A stretch of 64,000 nucleotides of DNA, from assembly GCA_913051545.1 (NCBI GenBank), contig CAJXCD010000001.1, forward strand, positions 172,863 through 236,862. The letters are read 5' to 3'. The DNA is from an uncultured Chloroflexota bacterium. GTDB lineage: Bacteria > Chloroflexota > Dehalococcoidia > Lucifugimonadales > CAJXCD01. Each line of letters starts with the position of its first letter. The stretch's first letter is position 1. The notes beneath the pieces were generated by a model, which was not told the DNA's origin, did not search any database, and saw only the letters and a program-made list of their open reading frames with translations. This document shows positions 40,241 to 48,183 of this stretch, one piece after another. The translations under genes and the position numbers were made by a program.

Positions 40241-41062
40241 TTAGTTTTCCTCTGTGTTTTGCTTAAGGGTTCTAAGCAATGTTCTCACCTTGGCTTCTCT
40301 TAACGGGCGAATCATACTATGAATTCTTGAGCTTTTACTACTGGTAAAGGACGGATGAGGTTCAAAAATAGACTTGTAGCCTGAGTGTTTGATGAGCGAG
40401 CCAATCTCGTAATGAGTTGAGGGTTCCGCAGCGAATTTCAAGGCTATGTACCTACGGTTGGGAAAACTATCAAAAACGGCGTGGAACAGGCTTTGGGAGA
40501 AGAAAACTAAATCTCCAGGGGAAGATTCCAGGGAGATGCTCGGTACATCTTTCGAATTAATGCCAAGGCCGGGAATGGGGTTCTTTTTTTGTCTATCGTG
40601 ATTCGCTTGAAGGGGCCACAGGTCAGTGTGGAACGGCAATTTGTGAGACCCTGGTATTACCCTCAGGGCGCCTCGTTTCACGGAAGTCTTGTCGAGGTAA
40701 ACTATTGCCTTTAAACGAGGGTATTTGATTTCTTGGTCACCAGGTCTGTCTGCATGCCAGTAGTGCTGTTTGTGGGAAGTAATGTTCCCTTCGGAGCCCG
40801 CCCATATAAAATTAGGGCCTAATATCTGTTTCACAGTATCAAACACCTTGTCATTCTCAACCATTCGTATTAAATCAGGAGCTTTCTCAACGACCGCCCA
40901 GACGCTTTGCCCTGTCTCGCTTAAAGGTGAACCATCTCTGTCTTGTAGGAGAACGTTATCAAATGCCTTGGTGATGACGTTCATTTCCATTTCAGAAAAA
41001 GCTTGCCGAACCACAACAAATCCGAAGGTGTCGAAATGGGATTTCTGACCACAAGAAAGCAT
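40241..41062 (-). CDS. Phytanoyl-CoA dioxygenase (PhyH) family protein (divergent paralogue)
   Basis: 'HFDTFGFVVVRQAFSEMEMNVI', 'HYWHADRPGDQEIKYPRLKAIVYLDKTSVKRGALRVIPGSHKLPFH', 'PGDLVFFSQSLFHAVFDSFPNRRYIALKF'. Confidence 0.88.
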   Translation of the reverse strand: MLSCGQKSHFDTFGFVVVRQAFSEMEMNVITKAFDNVLLQDRDGSPLSETGQSVWAVVEKAPDLIRMVENDKVFDTVKQILGPNFIWAGSEGNITSHKQHYWHADRPGDQEIKYPRLKAIVYLDKTSVKRGALRVIPGSHKLPFHTDLWPLQANHDRQKKNPIPGLGINSKDVPSISLESSPGDLVFFSQSLFHAVFDSFPNRRYIALKFAAEPSTHYEIGSLIKHSGYKSIFEPHPSFTSSKSSRIHSMIRPLREAKVRTLLRTLKQNTEEN

Positions 41063-41161
41063 GACTTTCCTCCAAAAAACGGCGTTCGCCTAATTGCTTT
41101 ACAATTATCACGCTTTATAATTTCAATCAAGTATCAAAATCACTCTTCAGGGAGGTGCTAG

Positions 41162-42061
41162 TTGGGCCAAGAACGTTGGTATAAAGGGAGCTTGCATGCC
41201 CATACTACTGAATCTGACGGAGACTACCCTCCAGAAAAGGTTGCAGAATGGCATCGGAACCATGGTTATGATTGGCTTGTCTTAAGCGACCATAACCTTT
41301 TAACCCGACTAAAAAAACATTTGAGTACGCCACTGATGGTTCCGGGTGAGGAAGTAACAGTAAATCTTGAAGGTCAGGAGAAAGCAGTCTACGTAAATTC
41401 TGTGGGTATATCCAAGGTTGTACAGCCAGTTGACGGAGGAGATGTGCTCGGCACGTTGCAGAAGAATGTTAGTGCAGTTTTAGAAGCAGGAGGGATGGCC
41501 TCATTGTGTGCCCCGTACTTCCGACCAGGCTTTGACCATGAATCATTGAAAAAGGTGACCGGATACCGCTTTATTGAAGTATTTAATGCACATCCGTTAA
41601 ACGTGCATGGAGACCCACGCACGTTTAGTTACGAGGGTATTTGGGATGCGATTTTGAGTTCCGGTCAGTTGGTTTACGGGACTGCAACGGACGACACACA
41701 CAATTACAAAGACTATGGAGCTGATAAGGCTAATCCAGGTAGAGCGTGGGTAATGACTAGGGGTGTAGCATTGACGGAAAAAACCATTCTAGAGAGTCTT
41801 TATAGAGGAGATTTTTATTCATCTACAGGTGTGGTTCTAAACGACATAGAAATTACCAACAGCTCTATTTCTGTAGAAATCAAACCGGGACTAATGCAAA
41901 ATTTTGTCACAACATTCATTGGAAGTGAAGGTCGCGAGCTCAACCAACAGTCCGGTCACAAAGCTACATATAAAATTCAAGGCGGAGAAGGCTATGTGCG
42001 AGCGCGCGTGGATTCTTCGGTAGGGTCCAGGGCATGGATACAGCCCGTTATTGTTAAATAA
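41162..42061 (+). CDS. PHP-domain metal-dependent phosphoesterase family protein
   Basis: 'KGSLHAHTTESDGDYPPEKVAEWHRNHGYDWLVLSDHNLL', 'IEVFNAHPL', 'YGTATDDTHNYKDYG'. Confidence 0.85.
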   Translation: MGQERWYKGSLHAHTTESDGDYPPEKVAEWHRNHGYDWLVLSDHNLLTRLKKHLSTPLMVPGEEVTVNLEGQEKAVYVNSVGISKVVQPVDGGDVLGTLQKNVSAVLEAGGMASLCAPYFRPGFDHESLKKVTGYRFIEVFNAHPLNVHGDPRTFSYEGIWDAILSSGQLVYGTATDDTHNYKDYGADKANPGRAWVMTRGVALTEKTILESLYRGDFYSSTGVVLNDIEITNSSISVEIKPGLMQNFVTTFIGSEGRELNQQSGHKATYKIQGGEGYVRARVDSSVGSRAWIQPVIVK

Positions 42062-42140
42062 AATCTGGCGTCATGTAATATTGGGATATAATCTAGGTCA
42101 AAGGCACTAATAAGCCCTGAATCAAGGGGGAATCTTTAGA

Positions 42141-42977
42141 ATGATGCACTATGCTGACCCGAAATTCATTTCTGAGGGATTTAGGAGAGAACTCCGTCAC
42201 ACGGAGCCAGTATGTTTAGGCGAAGGGGTAATCAAAATTAGCTTGCAGTATCAGGATGTGGTAAACGACCAGGGAGTATCAGTGGAAGTCATCGGACAGG
42301 AGGAAGGGTCCGAAGTGTCAGTGCTAAGATACTACTGTTACGACCACGACCCGCACTATTTTTATGGACCTGAGAGCAAAGGGGATCGGAAGAACATAGA
42401 TAAAGTCACAGATGGTGACCCGTTGGAATGGGTGATAGGGCAACTTGAGAAGCGATTTAAGGCTTTAGTGGTTCGTGCCGGATACCCAAAAATCGCCGAC
42501 GCGATAGATATTAAGACTATTGATCCATTGATTGCTACAGTGGGTGTAACCGCTCGCCAGATAGCAACCGACGAAAGATCCACCGTTAAACATAACAGGG
42601 GAGATATAGTTCTTGAGGCAGGCCCTGTCAGATTTGGTGTTGAGGATCGTGAGCCGGGAATAGCTATTCACGTTCTTGGTGATGTAATGGGTGAAGAAAT
42701 TGAGCTGTTGGCTTTCGATTGTTTTGATATTGACCCACACTATCACTATGGACCAAGAAATAAAAACAAAAGACTGTATTTAGATACTGCGGCCAATCCA
42801 GACCCTCTGAATTGGTGTTTGGGCTTACTCAGGGGGGGCAAATTGGCTCCAATGCTTCAGCATGCTGGTTATCATGACCACGCAGCTCGCCTAAACCCGG
42901 TCGTAGTTGCCTCTACGGTAATTGAACTAGAGAAAGTGGCCAAGGAAATGCAACATACCAGGGGTGAGCGTCCCTGA
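42141..42977 (+). CDS. Protein of unknown function: two tandem copies of a DPHYxYGP-motif domain
   Basis: 278 aa. Copy 1 'VEVIGQEEGSEVSVLRYYCYDHDPHYFYGP...DPLEWVIGQLEKRFKALVVRAGYPKIADAID' aligns with copy 2 'IHVLGDVMGEEIELLAFDCFDIDPHYHYGP...DPLNWCLGLLRGGKLAPMLQHAGYHDHAARLN'. Confidence 0.85.
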   Translation: MMHYADPKFISEGFRRELRHTEPVCLGEGVIKISLQYQDVVNDQGVSVEVIGQEEGSEVSVLRYYCYDHDPHYFYGPESKGDRKNIDKVTDGDPLEWVIGQLEKRFKALVVRAGYPKIADAIDIKTIDPLIATVGVTARQIATDERSTVKHNRGDIVLEAGPVRFGVEDREPGIAIHVLGDVMGEEIELLAFDCFDIDPHYHYGPRNKNKRLYLDTAANPDPLNWCLGLLRGGKLAPMLQHAGYHDHAARLNPVVVASTVIELEKVAKEMQHTRGERP

Positions 42978-43005
42978 GACGAACAAGAAAACTAAAGTTG
43001 TATTA

Positions 43006-43731
43006 TTAACTACTATCTGGATTTCTGTATCGTTGTCCTGAATGAGTGGATTCTACAAGGTTGCCGTCCCGGATTTCTTTTACTTGATCTGCCATTGATA
43101 GTAGGGTGGAGTCGTGTGTTGCTGCAACGACACTAATTTTCTGTGATCGTACCATCTCTTCAAACAGTCCAAAAATGGATCTTGCATTGACAGAATCAAG
43201 TTCGCCCGTAGGTTCGTCAGCCAGTAGCAAAAGGGGGCGACTCACCATCGCTCGAGCTATAGCAACTCTCTGCTGCTCACCTCCAGAAAGTTCATAAGGT
43301 CGGTGTTTGGCCCTAGCAATGAGTCCGACATTTTCGAGTGATTCCCAAGTTCTTTCTTCTCTTTCTTTGGCCTTTACGCCCGAGATTCTTAGAGGAAGTT
43401 CTACATTTTCGAAGGCACTGAGAAGGGGAAGAAGCCCAAAAGACTGGAAGACGAAGCCTACCTTGTTGCGGCGGATCTCAGTTAATTCGCGCTCATTCAT
43501 TTCTGCCATGTCCTGTTCCTCGAAAAGCACCTTGCCGCTAGTGGGTTGGTCAAGTCCTGCTATGAGGTTCAACAACGTTGTCTTGCCAGAGCCTGATCTT
43601 CCGACTATGGCCACAAATTGACCAGTATTTATTTCTAGGTTCACATTTTGGACGGCCTTAACTTCTTGGGTACCAATAGAATAAGTTCGTCCGAGTTCAA
43701 CTGCTGCTAGTATTCTTTGGGGATTAGTCAC
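43006..43731 (-). CDS. ABC transporter ATP-binding protein (MacB/LolD-like)
   Basis: Walker A 'GRSGSGKTTLLNLIAG', signature 'LSGGEQQRVAIARAMV', Walker B 'LLLLADEPTGELD'. Confidence 0.94.
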   Translation of the reverse strand: MTNPQRILAAVELGRTYSIGTQEVKAVQNVNLEINTGQFVAIVGRSGSGKTTLLNLIAGLDQPTSGKVLFEEQDMAEMNERELTEIRRNKVGFVFQSFGLLPLLSAFENVELPLRISGVKAKEREERTWESLENVGLIARAKHRPYELSGGEQQRVAIARAMVSRPLLLLADEPTGELDSVNARSIFGLFEEMVRSQKISVVAATHDSTLLSMADQVKEIRDGNLVESTHSGQRYRNPDSS

Positions 43732-44618
43732 TTCTGTTCCTCTTCTGGCACTAAGGTTACTCGCCCGTCTTCAACTACAACCCTGGCCCTCTCTTTAATC
43801 TGAAGCTGGTCAAGATATTCTTTTGGTATTTGGACCCTTCCTGCACCGTCTACAAGCGTAAATTCTTCTAGTTTGGCATCTACTTGAGCTTCACCGGAAA
43901 TTTTTTCGTACGAAACCTTCCTGCGAACCTCCGTAGACATTTTGCCATCTCGAATCATTACAAGTCGTCCAACCTTGTAGGCTATGTCAGGGTCGTGGCT
44001 GACAATCATTATCGTGGTGTTAAATTCCTGATTGATCTTGCCGAAAAGGTCTAAAACCTCACTCGCAGTTGCATCGTCTAATTCGCCGGTTGGTTCATCT
44101 GCCAATAACAACGGAGGTGTGTTCGAAAGGGCAACTCCAATTGCAACACGTTGTTGTTCTCCACCAGATAATTTTTCAGGGGTATGATCCATGCGATCTG
44201 ATAAGCCGACAGTTTCTAAAAGATAACGAGCCTTTTCTTCTCTCTCTTTGGAAGGCACATTTGTCAACATCATTGGCAGGGAGACGTTTTCTAGTGCTGT
44301 AAGATACGGGAAAAGATTTCGGCTAGTTTGTTGCCATACAAATCCCACTTCGTGGCGTCGATACGTCTCAACGTCTTTGGAGGTCATTCGCAAAAGATCT
44401 GTTTGCCCAACACTTACCCTTCCGGCTGAAGGCGTGTCATAACCTGCTAGAATGTTGAGTAAGGTTGACTTACCGCTGCCACTTGCACCGACCACCGCTA
44501 CAACCTCCCCTTCATCTACGACAAGGTCTAGCCCTCGTAAGGCCACTACCTCCAAATCGGCTATCTTGTATATCTTAAATAGATCTTCACAAACAATGTA
44601 TGCTGTTGTTGACGTCAC
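43728..44618 (-). CDS. ABC transporter ATP-binding protein with C-terminal SpoVT/AbrB-like domain
   Basis: 'GASGSGKSTLLNILAG', 'LSGGEQQRVAIGVALS', 'LLLADEPTGELD'; tail 'FTLVDGAGRVQIPKEYLDQLQIKERARVVVEDGRVTLVPEEE' is AbrB-like. Overlaps the downstream ATPase by 4 bp. Confidence 0.9.
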   Translation of the reverse strand: MTSTTAYIVCEDLFKIYKIADLEVVALRGLDLVVDEGEVVAVVGASGSGKSTLLNILAGYDTPSAGRVSVGQTDLLRMTSKDVETYRRHEVGFVWQQTSRNLFPYLTALENVSLPMMLTNVPSKEREEKARYLLETVGLSDRMDHTPEKLSGGEQQRVAIGVALSNTPPLLLADEPTGELDDATASEVLDLFGKINQEFNTTIMIVSHDPDIAYKVGRLVMIRDGKMSTEVRRKVSYEKISGEAQVDAKLEEFTLVDGAGRVQIPKEYLDQLQIKERARVVVEDGRVTLVPEEEQK

Positions 44619-44639
44619 TCTAGTTATCTCCAGATATTA

Positions 44640-47600
44640 CTATTGTTGTTCACCCATTCGAAGAAGCTTAGTCATCGACACTCGTCTTATCAGCCATAAT
44701 ATACCAAGGCTTATCACTAAAAATACAATCACCATGATCCCATAGGTTACCATTAATGATCCCCAGTCCGCTTGCATTATAAAGGGAGGTTCTACTTCTC
44801 TTCCCCAATCGTCGTGACCCAAGAACGGCATTATGGTAGCCCCAAGTCGCCCTCCCATCCAAATTCCCAGTGCCATGCCTAAGGTTATAACAAGTGCTTG
44901 CTCTAGCCAGACCATAGTCATTAATTGTTTCATTGAGAAGCCTACGGTTCTTAGGAGCGCAAACTGTATTTGCCTACTTTGGAAAGATATGTAAGCGTGT
45001 ACTAAAAATCCGAAACAACTAAGTAGCAAAACTGTTCCAAATGCTACAAATAACAGAGCTCTCCATCCGGCCTGAACAAGAGGGTCTATACTGGAATCTT
45101 CGAGTTTAGTTGCTCGATCACGGATTAATAGGCTTTGGTATGTTTCAATTGACGACACGGCACTTAACAATTCTGTGTTGTTGGCATCTTCCGTTGCTTT
45201 TATCCACACGCCGTTTGGAACGAGTTCCCTATCTATTGCACCTAGGTTTGCGTACTGTATAAGGGTATCTAGATCCGTGAGAAGAAACAGCTTTTCAGAT
45301 CCTTGTAGTGTGGGGAATAGATCCATGCTTCCTTTGATTTGTACCGGAACCCTATATCCAGCTACGGACACGTCTAGTCGATCTCCGGGTTCATTACCTG
45401 AAATATCCATGAAAGACGAGCTTGCAATTACTGGGATCGGGTTCATTGATGAACCATGGAAGATTCCTCTGGTTGTTAGAGACGTTCCTTCAGACCAAGT
45501 GAATAAAGCTGACCCAGAACTACCATCTTTGCCGTTTGTTGATAAGCTAAGCACGTCAGTCACCGCATTGGGTTCAGTAACTAAAACACCCCAATTATCA
45601 ATATCACCAACATCCTCAAATCTTTCCAAAACAGTTTTAGCGCCGTCATTGTCGGATACCCAAATCTTGTCGATTAGAATAGAACCAGACTGAAGCTTGG
45701 CTGAGCCACCTGCATTGGCGCCGCTATCGTGTACTCGGAGAGACATTAATTTGAGCGGCCCGTCTGGCTGTAGTTCTTGGTGAGAATTCCCTGTTAGATC
45801 ACCGTTATATACTGTCCATTCTGCCGATTCTAACGACCCCATGTTGTAAGTCACGTATCGTCCCTTACTGTCCTTCACTCTGGCAGATAATTTTATCGCA
45901 GGGCGTCTTCGGTCAGATTTTAGGGTAACGGAGAGAGTTGAGGAGCCTTCAGGTATTAAGAGGCCGTTGTTTTGGTTAAAATTACTTATTGAGCCTACAA
46001 GTTCTGCAAATGGCTCTTCAGAAAAATCTTCTCTTATCCAGGCGACGTCTTCGAATGTTTTCCCGTCAAGTGCAAACATCACATATTGCTCACCTCCAAT
46101 TTTTGTGAGGATGTTACCGTTGCTTTTCAGTATTGGACTGACCATTTCAACTCCAACAACATCTTTGTAAGCATCTTCAAGGGTGGGCCTTTCCGCAGGG
46201 TACGGTGTGGCAGTAGGGGTAGGTAAGTTTCTCCTTCTCCACCATCCCCTCCTAGGGTTGCGTGCACGAGGATTAAACACAGGGGCAATTCCGTCGATGC
46301 GTATATCGCTCCCGGTAGAATAAAGAACCCTTTCTTCAAAACTACGTTCAAGAGTAGCCCCAAAACTGGCGGCAAAAATTCCTAAGCCAGCTGTCAAAAT
46401 TAAAAGCAAGGACAATCGTGCATGATGAGTGGGGTTTCTGGCTAGTTGCCATATTCCCATAACTAAACCAGCAGGAAGTAAGGGGGATAAAATTTTACTA
46501 CTTAAATTCATGAGGAAAGGGAAAAGCCTGAGAAGAACCATTGCTGACGCTAATAGAATAAGTCCAGGTAGAGCGAGTAGAAGTTGATTTGTAACTAATT
46601 CTCCGAAAAGGTTGGTGGCAACTACAGAACCCTGTTCAGACAACTGTCTAAATAGCAGAATTCCCAGCCCCAGCAGCATCACATCAACGTAGTAACGCTG
46701 AAAGGCGGGTTGTTCTTCAGGTCGAGCAGACTTTTGGCGATGACGCGTGACACCTATTTTAGAAGCCTGCACAGCGGGAATCAAAAGCGCTATGAAGCTT
46801 AGGAGTCCACCAATGGCGCTCATTGAATAGGCGCCTTGAGACATTGTCACATCTAATGCGTTTCCATCTGACAAACCCGAAAATGCAGGCGTGAACCCGA
46901 GCAAACTTACTGTGGAAGCTGCAATGAAGGGCGCAACTAGAGCTGACAGTGTAGCTATGGTTGCGCCTTCAATCGCAAATACAGAAACTATTTGTCGTGG
47001 AGTTGCCCCCCGGCTTCTTAGTAGGGCTACCTCTCCCGCACGCTCTTCTACTGTTAGCGAAGACAGGGTCACTACGTAATATAAGACAACCACTGATATC
47101 AATATAAGCACGACAAACATGGGCAGTTTGTTAAAAAATAACCTGCGGTCGTATTCGCTTAAAGACAGATCTATTACGGTGGTTTGTTGGTAGCCAGACA
47201 GAAGCTGTCCAAGGGAAACACTTGTTGATCGGACATTTTCCAGTACAGATTCGGCGTTTGTAGCCTTGATCTTGTCGCGGTCTATCGTCAGGTGCCATGC
47301 GTAAATTCCATCCATGCTTGGCAACGAAGGCCCCAGAACATCTAGGAATGAGGTTTTAGAAATATGGAACGGTACCACGTTGAAACCTGATCCTAAAGAA
47401 GAGCTGAGAAATTCCCGCTCGATATGCCAATATTCGCTGTCTGGGGCGTTTCTCTCAAAAACACCACTGATGACGACTTCTATCAAACCAAAATTCGAGT
47501 CCCAGGGAGGAGCTGCTACTAATGAATCTCCGACAGTTACACTGAATGCAGAGGCCGCTTCAGAAGGTATCATCGCTTCTACAATTAAGGTGCCTTCAGT

Positions 47601-48080
47601 TTTTTTAATTTGCTGCTCGCTAGGGAGTCGTCCCCCGGGAAGTAGATTAATGTTGTCTGTGAAGTTAGGGACATGTGCGAAATAAGTTCTCGAATTGTCT
47701 TTGCCGAGCGGCTCGTTCTGTTCGGGATAGCCCAAGAAAAAGGTAGGTGTTTTCAGTGCAGTGTTTTCTTTAGAAACGATCCACCCGATATCCCGCTGTA
47801 TGGCTTGAGCGACAGTGCCCTTAACTAAATCAAACTCTTCACGAGTTAGGGGCCCACGTTCACCCTTTACTGTCAGGTCAATTTCTGTTTGCGTATGTTC
47901 GTTAAGGGCTGACTTCAAGGCCAGCTCTCTGAGTGCGTCAAAATAAATCACTGTGCCTGCCATTACGGCTGAGCACAAAACAACCCCAGTGATTACAGAA
48001 GAGAGCAACTTCCAGTGCGCCAGACTTCTTTTGATTACTAGTTGCCATGCTGAGAACAATATAGTGGTTAAACTATTCAT
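44640..48080 (-). CDS. Giant FtsX/MacB-like ABC permease (1146 aa) with extracytoplasmic beta-sandwich-like insert
   Basis: N-terminal TM then large ectodomain; 'LSSLTVEERAGEVALLRSRGATPRQIVSVFAIEGATIATLSALVAP' and C-terminal 'RQIQFALLRTVGFSMKQLMTMVWLEQALVITLGMALGIWMG' are FtsX-like core segments. Confidence 0.88.
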   Translation of the reverse strand: MNSLTTILFSAWQLVIKRSLAHWKLLSSVITGVVLCSAVMAGTVIYFDALRELALKSALNEHTQTEIDLTVKGERGPLTREEFDLVKGTVAQAIQRDIGWIVSKENTALKTPTFFLGYPEQNEPLGKDNSRTYFAHVPNFTDNINLLPGGRLPSEQQIKKTEGTLIVEAMIPSEAASAFSVTVGDSLVAAPPWDSNFGLIEVVISGVFERNAPDSEYWHIEREFLSSSLGSGFNVVPFHISKTSFLDVLGPSLPSMDGIYAWHLTIDRDKIKATNAESVLENVRSTSVSLGQLLSGYQQTTVIDLSLSEYDRRLFFNKLPMFVVLILISVVVLYYVVTLSSLTVEERAGEVALLRSRGATPRQIVSVFAIEGATIATLSALVAPFIAASTVSLLGFTPAFSGLSDGNALDVTMSQGAYSMSAIGGLLSFIALLIPAVQASKIGVTRHRQKSARPEEQPAFQRYYVDVMLLGLGILLFRQLSEQGSVVATNLFGELVTNQLLLALPGLILLASAMVLLRLFPFLMNLSSKILSPLLPAGLVMGIWQLARNPTHHARLSLLLILTAGLGIFAASFGATLERSFEERVLYSTGSDIRIDGIAPVFNPRARNPRRGWWRRRNLPTPTATPYPAERPTLEDAYKDVVGVEMVSPILKSNGNILTKIGGEQYVMFALDGKTFEDVAWIREDFSEEPFAELVGSISNFNQNNGLLIPEGSSTLSVTLKSDRRRPAIKLSARVKDSKGRYVTYNMGSLESAEWTVYNGDLTGNSHQELQPDGPLKLMSLRVHDSGANAGGSAKLQSGSILIDKIWVSDNDGAKTVLERFEDVGDIDNWGVLVTEPNAVTDVLSLSTNGKDGSSGSALFTWSEGTSLTTRGIFHGSSMNPIPVIASSSFMDISGNEPGDRLDVSVAGYRVPVQIKGSMDLFPTLQGSEKLFLLTDLDTLIQYANLGAIDRELVPNGVWIKATEDANNTELLSAVSSIETYQSLLIRDRATKLEDSSIDPLVQAGWRALLFVAFGTVLLLSCFGFLVHAYISFQSRQIQFALLRTVGFSMKQLMTMVWLEQALVITLGMALGIWMGGRLGATIMPFLGHDDWGREVEPPFIMQADWGSLMVTYGIMVIVFLVISLGILWLIRRVSMTKLLRMGEQQ

Positions 48081-48183
48081 TTAAAATTACTCATGATCAA
48101 TCTTGATATGCTTTTGAACCGAACATTTAAATAATATCAGTTTAGTAAGTTTATGGTGTTTAATAGAGTGCCCGATTTTATCA

